Shown in pieces: positions 58,201 through 63,895 of a stretch of DNA of 64,000 nt. How positions within the stretch are numbered: position 1 is the stretch's first letter; the number at the start of each line of letters is the position of its first letter. Origin of the DNA: Acanthaster planci (lineage: Eukaryota; Echinodermata; Asteroidea; Valvatida; Acanthasteridae); contig NW_019091522.1 in NCBI RefSeq assembly GCF_001949145.1, positions 408,094 through 472,093 on the forward strand, in the 5' to 3' direction. The notes under the pieces are model-generated. The model was not told the origin of the DNA, did not search any database, and saw only the letters and a list, made by a program, of their open reading frames with translations. Both the position numbers and the translations under genes were made by a program.

Positions 58201-61123
58201 CGTTTGCGTGGTGGCGGCGGCCATCATGCCCGTCACGTCCAGCTGCTGCGCAGCCTCCTTACCCTTGGCGATGTCGTGGTGGGTGGCCACCACGGGCGTC
58301 TTCTTGACAAATGAGAGGAAAAGGTGACGGCACAGGTCCTCCGGCATGTCCACATCCAGATACGTCTCCATGAACAGCTTGAAGCCTTCATAGTTGATTG
58401 GCTGTAAGGAAATTGAGAAAAGGTGAGCATTTGTCTAGACACAAAAGCAAAGACAAATGTAAAATTGCTGCATCGCATCAAATAATTATGCTGCAAATTC
58501 ACGACAGTTGAACAAATTCAAACTCATGAGTGTTTCATGTTAAACGTATTTTGCATTTGTGTTTGCCCATGGTATGCACCAGCTTTAACATGTACTTGCA
58601 TATGCAATGTGGTACAAGAACTACATGGGTTCCCTAATGAATTGTATGTAAAACACAGCTAGTGGGTGCCTGTACAAGAAATCCAATCCCTTAATTCAAA
58701 GAATAATGAAAAATGCGTGTGTGAAAAATGCAAATTGCCACTGGCAAATTTTTCAACCAAAATGCTCAGTAATACTTTTCAACATGCATGTGACATCTGT
58801 TCCAGTACTGCCCGTGGCCTTTTTATTTCAAAAATGTCTTTGTCATAGAATTTACTGAATTTGAAAGTGGTTCCTGACAACCATGGTCCTGGGCACGGAT
58901 ACCAAGTTCTGGTGCATAGCCTTTACCTTACCGGTACCAGTGTCAAATGAAGTTTGGAGAAATTGGAAAGCTACAGGGAATATTCATGGAATTAGCTAGG
59001 GAAAGGTGGGAAAACCGTGCCTATGATTGTTCAAAGGGAGACGGTTTGAGGTATTGATGATAAGACGTGTGGATCAAAGGCTTTGAGTTATAATAAGTTA
59101 TGAATGGTTTTGATTTCCTAGACCAATTTTGATTGCTGTTTATTCAAGCATGTTAAAGATACTCTGGCACATGTGGAAAGAGTTCACACAAATTTCAGTC
59201 CAATGAGAATTCAGAGAAAATCATGTGATGCAGCCCGATGAGCCCATCCCGAGGATGGTGAAAATGAGCAAAGAGCAGGCCACAACAGCTACCTCTACAA
59301 ATCTTGTGTGCAGGGATGCCGGATGAAGAACGGCTGCATTTGTACGTGTACGTACATGTAAAGGGCTTACGATCTCCATTCTGTGCTAACCACGCAAGCA
59401 GAAAAATTCTGCGCTAACCCTTTAAGCACAGAATCCTTAATTACGGGATGTATGCATGCGCACAAGCCAAAATTTCTCGCTAACCTGTGAAATACGTTTG
59501 GCGTAAGCGCAGAATTTTCTGCGATGGTGTGTGTCGTTTTTTCGCTTGCGGTAAGCAGCGCCGTGAAATTGGGCCCAGATCTGTGGGTGTAGTGCTCCTT
59601 ACTTAAGATGGGTGGGTGGCATTACCATTTTCAGTCCCTATCCCGGATCTAACAATCTACATGTGTATATAATCTACAAATGGAGCATTGTCAGAACATC
59701 AGCGATTTCATTCAAAACAAGAAATAGGCCTACTTAGTTTACATTTGCAAATGAAGGAAGTATCCCTTATCTGTAAGCAAAATTATTTTTATCATGAGTG
59801 AGGCATTACTTTTAATAGATCCAAACAGATGGCGTGAATGCAGCAAGGTAATGTCAATGTTTTGAATGCCAAGTTATTTCAGGATCAGGAACTGCAAGTA
59901 CTTGGATGTCATTAGTCCTCTTATTTTAGTTTCACTTCTTGCTCATCCTCAACCTCCTTCCCACAAAACCCCCCATTTGGTGTTGGAAAACCACTCATCT
60001 CCCATAGGCAGTCTACACAGAAAGTGCACTCAAGGAAGTATCAAAACAGATCAATAATACTCTGTTACTCCTCCCCTAACACACAGACAAAAAAGAACAA
60101 AACTAGGAAAAAAGACACATTTAAACCATTTTGATGGAAATGAAATCAAACCCTGTTATTGCCAGAGTGTTGTAAATGTGATAACAGATGGGTTGTTGAA
60201 ACATACTGAAACTTGTAAAAACCATACCTGCTTCATTTCAAATTGTTATTCCTGTTTATGTACATGTATATACATGTATATGTATATCCTGTAACCTTAG
60301 CAACTGTTTTAATCTTTGTTCATTGTTTTCATCTTTGATCTAGTTTTATATGTACACATCTATGTATTGTCTTAGTGACCCAGGTTTGAATGGTACCATC
60401 TTGATGTTCCACTTAATTTTTCATTTTTTAAATTTGTCATTGAGGTAGGGCATTAAAACAAAGTGCAACAGCCCAAGAAGGAAGCCTGATCCAAGGTTGG
60501 AGGAAGAAAAGTATTGAATGCCTACAAATACACTGACAAGCCACTGCAGCATGGATGACCACAATAGGTTGCCAACAAGAGTTGGCAATGTGTTGGCCAA
60601 ATTTCCAAACGCGTATTGCTGGTCGAGCCCTCTGGACATGTCAACCCATTTAAACATGCATTGCGTAGAGTGGCCACTGCGCTGAAACTCTTGGCAGCGC
60701 ACTATTGGGAAACGCCCATATTGGTCACAGTGGCCAATGATGACCAGGCGATGTCATCATTAGCCCATATTTCAGGTGTTTTTGCTTTAAAAACTAAACG
60801 GAAGGAAACTATTGGCTATTTTTGTTCCATTTCAACCAAATGAAAGAAAATGTTTTATCCGGGAAAGATATGTCTAGTTTTGCTGGGGAAGGGACTAGGA
60901 CTGTCAGTTCATAGCAATTTGTAAACGATACTTAGGATGAAATACGGATGAATTGAGGTTGTGGCTAAGGCTAGCAAGAAAACCCTGGTACATGTACATG
61001 TAGCATCAATGTACTGCAATCTCTTCCAGTAGAATACTACCCTTACCTGCTCTGGATTGTACTTGGAGAGGACACCGTTGCCATGGAATTCTTCCAGCAC
61101 ATCCTTGAGAGTCTTGCGGGAAT
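10162..61123 (-). CDS. DGKB-like: Type I diacylglycerol kinase (DGK alpha/beta/gamma group, beta-like), 21 exons, 5' end incomplete
   Basis: The enzyme transfers phosphate from ATP to diacylglycerol to make phosphatidic acid, ending DAG signalling at membranes. Domains in order are RVH (about 1-70 and 255-276), a long low-complexity linker (about 75-252), EF hands with loops D283-E294 and D328-E339, C1a (H366-C415), C1b (H431-C478), a variable linker (about 496-556), DAGKc (about 564-700; GGDGT 622-626, PLGTGND 649-655), the accessory domain (about 715-905) and a tail to 948. The 21 exons close in frame at all junctions, with GT-AG borders except a proposed GC donor at exon 4. Vertebrate type I DGKs are about 735-804 residues; the excess here lies mainly in the linker inside the RVH region. 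The motifs [18 protein letters not shown] and GPPPKK resemble DGK beta and gamma more than alpha. Invertebrates may have a single type I gene, so the exact paralogue name is uncertain. The start codon is not secured. Confidence 0.95.
10768..10949 (-). CDS. DGK exon 21: C-terminal accessory domain
   Basis: Acceptor ttcctttcag, CC completes Ser845, then [20 protein letters not shown] and on through GRRLAQC and [14 protein letters not shown] (residues 846-905), donor ACG|gtatgt. LEVxGLExAxxxGQ, SxGRRLAQC and PMQIDGEPW are strongly conserved C-terminal motifs of DGKs. Confidence 0.97.
12530..12850. repeat. Diverged partial copy of the repeat seen at 49.8-50.2 kb
   Basis: The stretch with the block ccccagactaaaagacactg and the following cttatccattaaaaataatg parallels 49830-49950, and 12760-12840 parallels the sequence flanking the right arm near 50025-50180. 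Alignment by eye shows many substitutions and small indels. Apparent ORFs of 91-97 codons here lie in the repeat and are not genes. Confidence 0.65.
13390..14460. repeat. Inverted- and direct-repeat cluster
   Basis: The block caacaattgttgactgctgt (about 13400-13420) recurs inverted near 13905-13920. The phrase aagacagaggtatgacaaat occurs directly at about 13759 and 14429, each preceded by a related catgatcatt/catgtgatcgtt segment. These look like overlapping remains of foldback elements; ends are not resolved. Confidence 0.55.
14546..14720 (+). other. G-rich tract with quadruplex potential (plus strand)
   Basis: A string of closely spaced GGG and GGGG runs (cggggatgggggtgtgg, gggtgggtggggatttgttggggg, atggggtttgggggc). 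It lies in intron 20, so the transcript carries the C-rich complement and the G-rich strand is the template. Confidence 0.6.
15785..16007 (-). CDS. DGK exon 20: accessory domain with basic insert
   Basis: Acceptor ctttcaaaag, then [20 protein letters not shown] and [15 protein letters not shown] (residues 771-805), followed by a highly basic insert [20 protein letters not shown] and a Ser/Gly stretch to FAKQ (844), donor T|gtaagt. [19 protein letters not shown] is a hallmark of the accessory domain. Vertebrate beta forms also carry basic residues here, but the run in this protein is dense enough to form a bipartite nuclear-signal-like or acidic-lipid-binding patch; either function is inference. 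Confidence 0.95.
16993..17148 (-). CDS. DGK exon 19: accessory domain (DASIAHRFH ... LWYFEF)
   Basis: Acceptor tctgccccag, 52 codons [38 protein letters not shown], ending HEDIDIM (residues 719-770), donor ATG|gtagga. Every block is strongly conserved across eukaryotic DGKs and the accessory domain is needed for activity. Phase 0 both sides. Confidence 0.97.
17856..18016 (-). CDS. DGK exon 18: end of DAGKc, start of accessory domain
   Basis: Acceptor atggcag, GC completes Gly, then [28 protein letters not shown] ... [19 protein letters not shown] (residues 666-718), donor GTG|gtgagt. DRW and [19 protein letters not shown] are conserved signatures at the boundary between catalytic and accessory parts of type I DGKs. 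Confidence 0.96.
18469..18558 (-). CDS. DGK exon 17: catalytic [10 protein letters not shown] motif
   Basis: Acceptor cccccag, AT completes Asp635, then [20 protein letters not shown] and LARCLNWGG (residues 636-664), donor G|gtaagt. The GTGND block (651-655) lies in the active site. RCLNWGGGY has Asn where Arg is common in vertebrates, a mild change outside the catalytic core. Confidence 0.97.
19884..19969 (-). CDS. DGK exon 16: ATP-site GGDGT motif
   Basis: Acceptor attccctcag, A completes Gly, then [20 protein letters not shown] and VGWVLDCI (residues 607-634), donor G|gtaaga. GGDGT (622-626) is the glycine-rich nucleotide-binding motif of lipid kinases of this fold and is intact. VGWVLDCID is nearly invariant in type I DGKs. 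Confidence 0.97.
20284..20440. repeat. Dispersed repeat, copy 1
   Basis: About 155 bp beginning ctatagagtac and including gtcggttcatgcgctggttc; a second copy in the same orientation is at 37640-37795. Conserved over the whole length with scattered substitutions. Lies in intron 15 just before exon 15. Class unknown. Confidence 0.75.
20516..20664 (-). CDS. DGK exon 15: start of DAGKc catalytic domain
   Basis: Acceptor acttgcag, residues 557-605 starting [20 protein letters not shown], then [20 protein letters not shown], ending GGPMP; donor CCGGG|gtaaga leaves GG for a split Gly. HPLxVFxNPKSGGxxG is the first conserved motif of the diacylglycerol kinase catalytic domain (DAGKc), and [10 protein letters not shown] is typical of type I members. 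Confidence 0.96.
21400..21513 (-). CDS. DGK exon 14: linker before catalytic domain
   Basis: Acceptor ctttccag, 38 codons (residues 519-556) beginning [16 protein letters not shown] and ending [10 protein letters not shown], donor CAG|gtaggc. A GQGLQ motif directly before the catalytic domain also occurs in DGK beta. The stretch is Ser/Thr-rich with possible phosphorylation sites (RRST, RTDS). Phase 0 both sides and a length divisible by three, so it is another possible cassette. A 73-bp tandem repeat lies about 200 bases upstream in the same intron. Confidence 0.9.
21716..22006. repeat. Minisatellite: four copies of a 73-bp unit
   Basis: Units begin at 21716, 21789, 21862 and 21935 with catgagaggcc or cacgagaggcc and end ccaaccatt. 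The copies differ by only one or a few bases, so amplification is recent or homogenised. It lies in intron 13 about 200 bases upstream (in the transcript) of exon 14. Confidence 0.97.
22640..22699 (-). CDS. DGK exon 13: 60-nt variable linker exon
   Basis: Acceptor aatttcag, 20 codons [20 protein letters not shown] (residues 499-518), donor GAG|gtaaga. The segment is Ser/Lys-rich and lies between C1b and the catalytic domain, the least conserved part of type I DGKs. Length is a multiple of three with phase 0 on both sides, so it is a natural cassette exon. A long CU-rich tract lies just upstream in the transcript (23280-22730). Sequence conservation alone would not identify it; the support is splice sites plus frame. 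Confidence 0.8.
22730..23280 (+). repeat. Polypurine tract (CU-rich in the DGK transcript)
   Basis: About 550 bases of mostly A and G on the plus strand, with repeats such as gggagagaaagagg and gaaggaaaggtgggg. In the pre-mRNA it is a long C/U-rich tract in intron 12 ending roughly 30 bases before the 60-nt exon 13. Chance ORFs in it are low-complexity. Confidence 0.8.
24230..24328 (-). CDS. DGK exon 12: end of C1b and DHILPP motif
   Basis: Acceptor aaatctag, 33 codons [20 protein letters not shown] followed by [13 protein letters not shown] (residues 466-498), donor CTG|gtgagt. It supplies the last C1b ligands H467, C470 and C478, and the conserved LxDHILPPxxIxPxVL stretch that precedes the variable linker in type I DGKs. 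Usual vertebrate CDCG after PEC is NMGE here. Phase 0 at both ends. Confidence 0.94.
24691..25222. mobile_element. piggyBac-like MITE, diverged copy
   Basis: Begins TTAACCACTTTGTGCCGGGG and matches the element at 27589-28185 along its length, sharing blocks such as cagcagcgcactg, cacaatctgggctc and gctgaaatactcc. The right end has decayed (gcatatggtaaa instead of aaaagtggttaaa). ORF-like readings of about 120 codons on both strands here are by-products of the repeat. Confidence 0.75.
25704..25817 (-). CDS. DGK exon 11: first half of C1b
   Basis: Acceptor tttcttacag, 38 codons (residues 428-465) starting [18 protein letters not shown] and ending HCRWCKIR, donor AGG|gtgagt. It carries zinc ligands H431 (or H432), C442, C445, C459 and C462. 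This finger lacks the Pro and the Gln-Gly pair used for DAG contact in typical C1 domains, as expected for the second, atypical C1 of DGKs. Phase 0 at both ends. Confidence 0.95.
27589..28185. mobile_element. piggyBac-like MITE, complete copy (597 bp)
   Basis: Starts TTAACCACTT and ends AAGTGGTTAA, a perfect 10-bp inverted terminus containing TTAA at each outer edge. A TTAA target is the hallmark of the piggyBac superfamily. No transposase is present, so it is non-autonomous. It lies in intron 10, about 2.4 kb from its diverged sister at 24691. Superfamily assignment rests only on the termini. Confidence 0.7.
28200..28400 (+). repeat. Possible tRNA-like repeat fragment
   Basis: GTTCGAATCCCC at 28303-28314 matches a Pol III B box. 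There is no convincing A box and no cloverleaf, so this may be a SINE remnant or chance. Confidence 0.2.
29464..29552 (-). CDS. DGK exon 10: second half of C1a
   Basis: Acceptor cctctcacag, TC completing Phe, then [20 protein letters not shown] through YVKSKRTSN (residues 399-427), donor AAT|gtaagt. It supplies zinc ligands C399, H404, C407 and C415. Joined to exon 9 the domain is H-X12-C-X2-C-X13-C-X2-C-X4-H-X2-C-X7-C, a perfect C1 spacing. The exon sits 83 bases to the left of an assembly gap that falls wholly in the intron, so nothing coding appears to be lost. Confidence 0.95.
29636..30120. other. Assembly gap (485 N)
   Basis: Run of N inside intron 9, between the two exons of C1a. Both neighbouring exons are complete and join in frame, so no coding sequence is needed from the gap, although an alternative exon could hide there. 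Confidence 0.99.
30403..30520 (-). CDS. DGK exon 9: first half of C1a zinc finger
   Basis: Acceptor tttctacaaag, then [15 protein letters not shown] and on to GLTCT (residues 359-397), donor T|gtgagt. It carries zinc ligands H366, C379, C382 and C396, plus P376, G388, Q392 and G393, positions that matter for DAG or phorbol ester binding in typical C1 domains. An alternative acceptor ten bases downstream (aaaag|AC) would lose three residues and also breaks the phase of the join with exon 8, so the upstream site is preferred. The split codon completes as Phe398 with exon 10. Confidence 0.95.
31246..31365 (-). CDS. DGK exon 8: EF hand 2
   Basis: Acceptor ctcctag, 40 codons (residues 319-358) starting [20 protein letters not shown], donor ACA|gtaagt. 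The loop D328[11 protein letters not shown]339 is canonical. It is followed by [18 protein letters not shown], the conserved strand that links the EF hands to C1a in type I enzymes. Phase 0 at both ends. Both EF hands being intact supports calcium regulation, as known for this subfamily. Confidence 0.95.
32007..32081 (-). CDS. DGK exon 7: inter-EF-hand helices
   Basis: Acceptor catggcag, 25 codons [20 protein letters not shown] through TELRP (residues 294-318), donor CCA|gtaagt. It supplies the final Glu of EF loop 1 and the helices between the two EF hands. The HVAEYLxWDVTEL motif is characteristic of DGK beta and gamma. Both borders are phase 0, so skipping it would keep the frame but destroy EF hand 1. 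Confidence 0.95.
32082..34701 (-). other. DGK intron 6 (2.6 kb)
   Basis: Lies between the EF hand 1 exon and the following helix exon. It contains a foldback hairpin (34426-34506). No coding or RNA signal was found in the rest. Confidence 0.8.
34426..34506. repeat. Foldback hairpin, two arms of about 30 bp
   Basis: The left arm gtgtggttctaagaagaacc plus agttggtttta (34426-34456) is the inverted complement, with one or two mismatches, of taaaccaactggttgttctt plus tgaaccacac (34477-34506). The loop is about 20 bases. Probably a small MITE remnant in intron 6. Confidence 0.8.
34702..34751 (-). CDS. DGK exon 6: EF hand 1 (50 nt)
   Basis: Acceptor gtttcag, TT completes Phe, then [16 protein letters not shown] (residues 278-293), donor gtaagt. 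With the Glu supplied by exon 7 this forms a complete canonical EF loop D283[11 protein letters not shown]294, with oxygen ligands at positions 1, 3, 5, 9 and 12. The site should bind calcium. A very short exon of 50 nt that must be included to keep the frame. Confidence 0.95.
35830..35948. mobile_element. PIF/Harbinger-like MITE, 119 bp with TTA duplication
   Basis: Left end CGCTGCATCCAAA and right end TTTGGACACAGCC are inverted repeats with three mismatches and continue imperfectly inward (gtctagagctaggtct against agacctagccggagct). TTA flanks both sides (35827-35829 and 35949-35951). A 3-bp TWA duplication and a GGCTGYGTCC-like end fit PIF/Harbinger. Confidence 0.7.
37640..37795. repeat. 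Dispersed repeat, copy 2
   Basis: Same family and orientation as 20284-20440, sharing ctatagagtac, gaagtgtagtg and gtcggttcatgcgctggttc. Lies in intron 5. No terminal inverted repeats or poly-A tail are obvious, so it may be an internal fragment of a larger element. Confidence 0.75.
38018..38076. repeat. Perfect 19-bp inverted repeat with TTAA/CCCTAAC termini
   Basis: TTAACCCTAACACTCCTCA and its exact reverse complement bracket 21 bases. The outer TTAA and the CCCT/AGGG next to it resemble a tiny piggyBac-type MITE. A looser relative is at 62027-62097. Confidence 0.75.
38379..38603 (-). CDS. DGK exon 5: basic linker and second half of RVH
   Basis: Acceptor ctgcag, then AC completing Asp, then residues 203-276. 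The exon begins [20 protein letters not shown] followed by GRTRSRG, a strongly basic segment, then a Gly/Asn/Thr stretch, and ends with the conserved [20 protein letters not shown] and DKLE of type I DGKs just before EF hand 1. The donor is T|gtgagt; T joins TT of exon 6 to give Phe (KLEFMFRLYD). The basic run is longer than I expect in vertebrate proteins and could act in membrane or nuclear targeting; that role is inference. Confidence 0.93.
39388..39418. repeat. Perfect 12-bp hairpin
   Basis: ATTAGGGAGACA, a 7-base loop, then TGTCTCCCTAAT. The related phrases attaggagaca (39371) and ttgggagacat (39340) lie nearby, suggesting a small degenerate foldback. It is in intron 4. Confidence 0.7.
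40008..40172 (-). CDS. DGK exon 4: Ser-rich linker exon, possible GC donor
   Basis: Acceptor tctattag followed by GA, which completes Gly from exon 3, then 54 residues (148-201) rich in Ser, Ala, Asn and Lys ([18 protein letters not shown] ... VNDRKKK). Only one frame joins both neighbours. In that frame no good GT donor gives the required phase. The sequence AAAG|gcacga at 40007 would be a GC-AG intron and yields RKKK-D-KEFNRR, reading smoothly into exon 5. The length (165) is a multiple of three, so the exon could be skipped without a frame break. Another frame with donor gtaaaa at 39957 gives an Arg-rich peptide but does not join exon 3 in phase. Confidence 0.62.
41623..42175. mobile_element. 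Foldback element with arms of about 150 bp
   Basis: Left arm 41623-41771 (CAGGTCTCC ... aagacttgattatgca ... ccccttgaccctc) is the imperfect inverted complement of 42029-42175 (gagggtcaaggggcag ... tcaagtctttt ... GGAGACCTG). The core of about 257 bp is unique. No transposase and no clear target duplication. Family unknown. Confidence 0.8.
42502..42686. mobile_element. Short MITE-like element with 20-bp inverted ends
   Basis: Ends TGAGCCAGTTCAATATTTCA and TGAAATGTTGAACTGGCTCA are inverted repeats with one mismatch around a 145-bp core that contains tacatgtacatgta. No target-site duplication is certain. Confidence 0.7.
49566..50148. mobile_element. Long-TIR element, 583 bp, TA at both ends
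   Basis: The outer 85 bp (49566-49650, starting TACTCACAGTACTAATTACT) return as the reverse complement at 50063-50148 with few mismatches. A second nested pair of inverted arms is at about 49810-49880 and 49978-50048. Outer TA dinucleotides fit a TA target as in Tc1/mariner-type insertions. There is no coding capacity; identical peptide-like readings appear on opposite strands because of the inverted arms. Confidence 0.8.
54440..54803 (-). mobile_element. Candidate tRNA-derived SINE
   Basis: On the minus strand the head holds an A-box-like TGGCAGGGTAGTT (54793-54781) and a B box GAGTTCGAATCCC (54751-54739), spaced as in tRNA promoters. A body of about 300 bp follows and ends in an AT-rich tail (gctttataaatgaataaatt). 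No tRNA cloverleaf is complete, so this is not a tRNA gene. It lies in intron 3 in the same orientation as the DGK gene. Confidence 0.6.
56739..56756. repeat. (TA)n microsatellite
   Basis: Short run tttttttatatatatatata in intron 3. Confidence 0.85.
58041..58401 (-). CDS. DGK exon 3: RVH continuation plus Thr/Ala-rich linker
   Basis: Acceptor ccttacag, then residues 27-146. The first half ([28 protein letters not shown]) continues the RVH fold. From about residue 66 it turns into a low-complexity stretch rich in Ala and Thr, including runs such as [14 protein letters not shown], ending SSEQDR. The proposed donor is G|gtatga (58040 downward), which leaves one base for the next exon. The exon is much more GC-rich than the flanking introns. 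The linker is not conserved with vertebrate DGKs and is probably disordered. The donor is moderate in strength, and reading on in frame reaches a stop near 57946. Confidence 0.85.
58402..61046 (-). other. DGK intron 2 (2.6 kb)
   Basis: Separates the two RVH exons. Contains the repeat at 59362-59580 and a tacatgtata-rich stretch near 60260. No other feature seen. Confidence 0.85.
59362..59580 (-). repeat. Dispersed-type repeat with internal inverted motifs
   Basis: On the minus strand it opens CTGGGCCCAATTTCACGGCG and holds several variants of a TTAGC.CAGAAT motif; gcagaaaaattctgcgcta (59399) mirrors agcgcagaattttctgc (59496-59512). It resembles a repeat style seen in marine invertebrate genomes, but only one copy lies in this window. 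Confidence 0.5.
61047..61123 (-). CDS. DGK exon 2: RVH domain, KDVLEEF motif
   Basis: Acceptor gattgcag, then AT completing a split codon, then 25 residues running [12 protein letters not shown]...KYNPEQ (residues 2-26), donor CAG|gtaagg. [20 protein letters not shown] is a signature of the recoverin-homology region at the N terminus of type I DGKs, which takes part in calcium-dependent activation together with the EF hands. Phase 1 in, phase 0 out. No upstream in-frame start lies inside the exon, so at least one more coding exon precedes it. Confidence 0.93.
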
Positions 61124-62026
61124 CTGCAATCAAAATGGAAGAGGGAAGACTATTAGACAGAATCCAAACAAGCAATGTTCAATTCAATCCCTCAAAGTTT
61201 GGAATGATTTATATCAGAAACAGTCAGGGTTGCGGTGAAGTCCCTGTCTGAGCCCCTGGAAACAGAAAAGATAAACTGCATCTGACATCCACGAGAAACC
61301 AACCATGGAAAAAGCTGGCAAATGGCTGTACTTTACTTCATCCTGGACTCGTGCATATATTGGTCTCATTGGATGTAGTCTCATATCCACGCTTGGCAAG
61401 TTTAATAAATCAAAGGCACATGTGTTAACAATGTACGCTGGTGTCTAGGACAAAAGTAAATTCTGGAAATGAGTCTAATGTCCTAGTCTTGACTCACACA
61501 ACTTTTTTTGGCGGTTTCTGCCCGGCCAAGGGCAAGGACTTTCCTGCAAGACTACAGACAATACACATTGGGAAGTAGTTGGGACAAGGTCCAAGCCATT
61601 ACTAGTGACCACATCCCAGTGGAATTTTGCTTCACAACTTTAATTTTAATTGTCCGCGTCCAGAGAATAAATCTGTACACAAAAATGTTTGAATTTTGGC
61701 CAGACATGAAGAAACAATAGTTGAGCTAAAATTAGAAAGTAAAGAAACTGAACTTCAGAATATGCTCAGTGAAAATTTATTTTGTTTCAAAGCCTTAGAT
61801 GACCTTCTGTGCAGTAAAAACAAACAAACACAAACAAAAACAGTGCATTATACATGTACAATAATATCAGATATTTAACGGGGACTGAAAATGTACTGAG
61901 CACTATTTTATTAGGATACTTGAAATAATGGCCCATTATCTAGACCATTATCTAGAACTTTAAACAATCATTAAAAAAATCATAAAGTCAACAAAGACCC
62001 ACAGCACAGCTTGTCTAAAATACTAA

Positions 62027-62097
62027 TTAACCCTAACCCCCTAGGGTGTATGTAAAATCGTATTGAAATTGGAGGATTTGAGACTGTTAGGGTTCAA
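62027..62097. repeat. Short inverted repeat TTAACCCTAAC ... GTTAGGGTTCAA
   Basis: Termini resemble those of the hairpin at 38018-38076, but the right end reads TTCAA and the interior arms are not paired. Possibly a decayed relative. Confidence 0.4.
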
Positions 62098-62676
62098 CTA
62101 TGCAGAGACACTAAACATTGAAAAGTATTAAACAGAAGGTCAAAAGCCAGTGCACTATTCTCAGGATTCTCTAACTTTTAAGTGTCTTCTCCGATTCTCT
62201 TACAGCAGTTTTTAGAACAGAGATTCTCTGAAATCTTGTCTGAACTAAAGAAGCTATGAAAGTACTAATTACATGAACATCCATGACTGGGATACTTCAA
62301 TCAAAGATCCACACGAGAACTGCCAAACTTGCACCAAATGTCAGAGTAAATGACTACTTGGCTACAGCACTTGACAGCACTTGGACAGAAATGACAACAC
62401 GTTGAGAACTTTCACACAGGCAGGTTGAATCTTACACGCACTTCCTACCCATATGGTGCACTTGTACTATACACCAAACCACTGGAAATTTTTGCTGTGA
62501 AGACCAATCAGTCTGGCAAGTTTTGTCCAGAGTCTCGACTACGAGTTACATAATTGTAACAAAATACACGTTTGTATTTTTCATGATCACAAATGTTGAG
62601 TTTGCCTTTACTCTTAGTACACATTTATCACTCTGTAAACTAAACATTCAAACATACAAACACATACAGTACTTAC

Positions 62677-62737
62677 AGTGTTTTGAATACATGTGAATAT
62701 AGTCCAAAGGAAACGCTATGCGATTCAGATTTGTCAT
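62677..62737 (-). CDS. Tentative first coding exon
   Basis: An ATG at 62737-62735 opens 20 codons starting MTNLNR and ends with one base (T) before a consensus donor gtaagt (62676-62671). That T would complete TAT (Tyr) with the AT that begins the next exon, giving Y-S-R-K-T-L-K-D-V, the pattern expected at the end of an RVH first exon. A, the -3 base, is favourable for initiation. The 20 residues do not clearly align with the LSPxEFxxLQxYxEY pattern of known type I DGKs, so the true first exon may lie beyond 64000 and this match may be chance. Confidence 0.22.
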
Positions 62738-63895
62738 ACTGTACAAGATCAGTGAAGCTACGGATGTCAAATCTCTGACTATCTTGTGCACGTAGCGTGT
62801 CAGTGTGAATACAAAGCATGCCGTGTAACTCAGTCTTTGTGACCACGCATAACTGGATGCGTCCTGAATGTGCCCCACTACATGTACGTCACACAATCAG
62901 ACAAAGCCCTAAACCGATATTTCCTTTTTTACTTCCTGGTGATAAGAGGAAATTGGAATTATATACATATGAGAAGGACTGGCCAGCCAAGTCAAGAAAA
63001 AAAGTTGGTCCACCTTTTACGTCTGCAAGTGCAGACTGACAGAACGCACAAACCTTCGTGTACATGAAGTCATTTGTGTATTGTGCGTAGTTCCAACACT
63101 TCCTAGTCGCAGTGTGATCTGTTGGTTGATTTCACAAGGAATTACTCAGCCATGGGCACACACGATTGGCCAACTGGACTGGTACTCTTTAACTTTGGGT
63201 GAATGGTAGTCAGGGGTGATCTCTGGATTGTTTTTCTTGGGGGGGGTGTTGCATGTACTAAATGGGCCATTAAGTGTAGAGTTGACTTGCAAGGTTATTG
63301 TAACTTCAAGGCAAGCTGCATTATATTAGCACTGGCTTTTGATAAAACAAAAACACCCATCCCGCTCAAATAATCCATTTGTTATTTTACGGCATGGTTG
63401 CCAATTTGCAGTTATCATGTCAATGTTACAACTAGAACAGCAAAGCTGCCATGGCTTGCTGCTTGCAATGAATTTGAATTTCTTCTTGCAATAACAGGCA
63501 AGAGATATCCATGTTATATAAATATGGTTACTAAATCAAACAAGTAAATACCAACAAAGTATTATCAATTTTTTTTATCGACCTTAGCAATTCAATTCAT
63601 TGTACTCTAGGAGAAAAAACCAAGTCCGTGCTGTGTACAGACTGTGCATTGAAAGGCGCATGTCATTTCAAAGTAAATCAACAAAGACCACCACCAAGGG
63701 AGATACAGGTACAAAGGCTTCACAGTTCTTTACAGGAGAGAGGAATGCCTATAGAAAGTGGGTCCAGCTAGTACAGTCAGACTAGACCTGGATGATTATA
63801 TAAGCAGTGCATTTTGAGTTTGACGGATGGTGCATAATTAAAATTCCTCTTAATTAACGGGTAAATGTACAGTTCTGCACTTTATATCCCACCCC

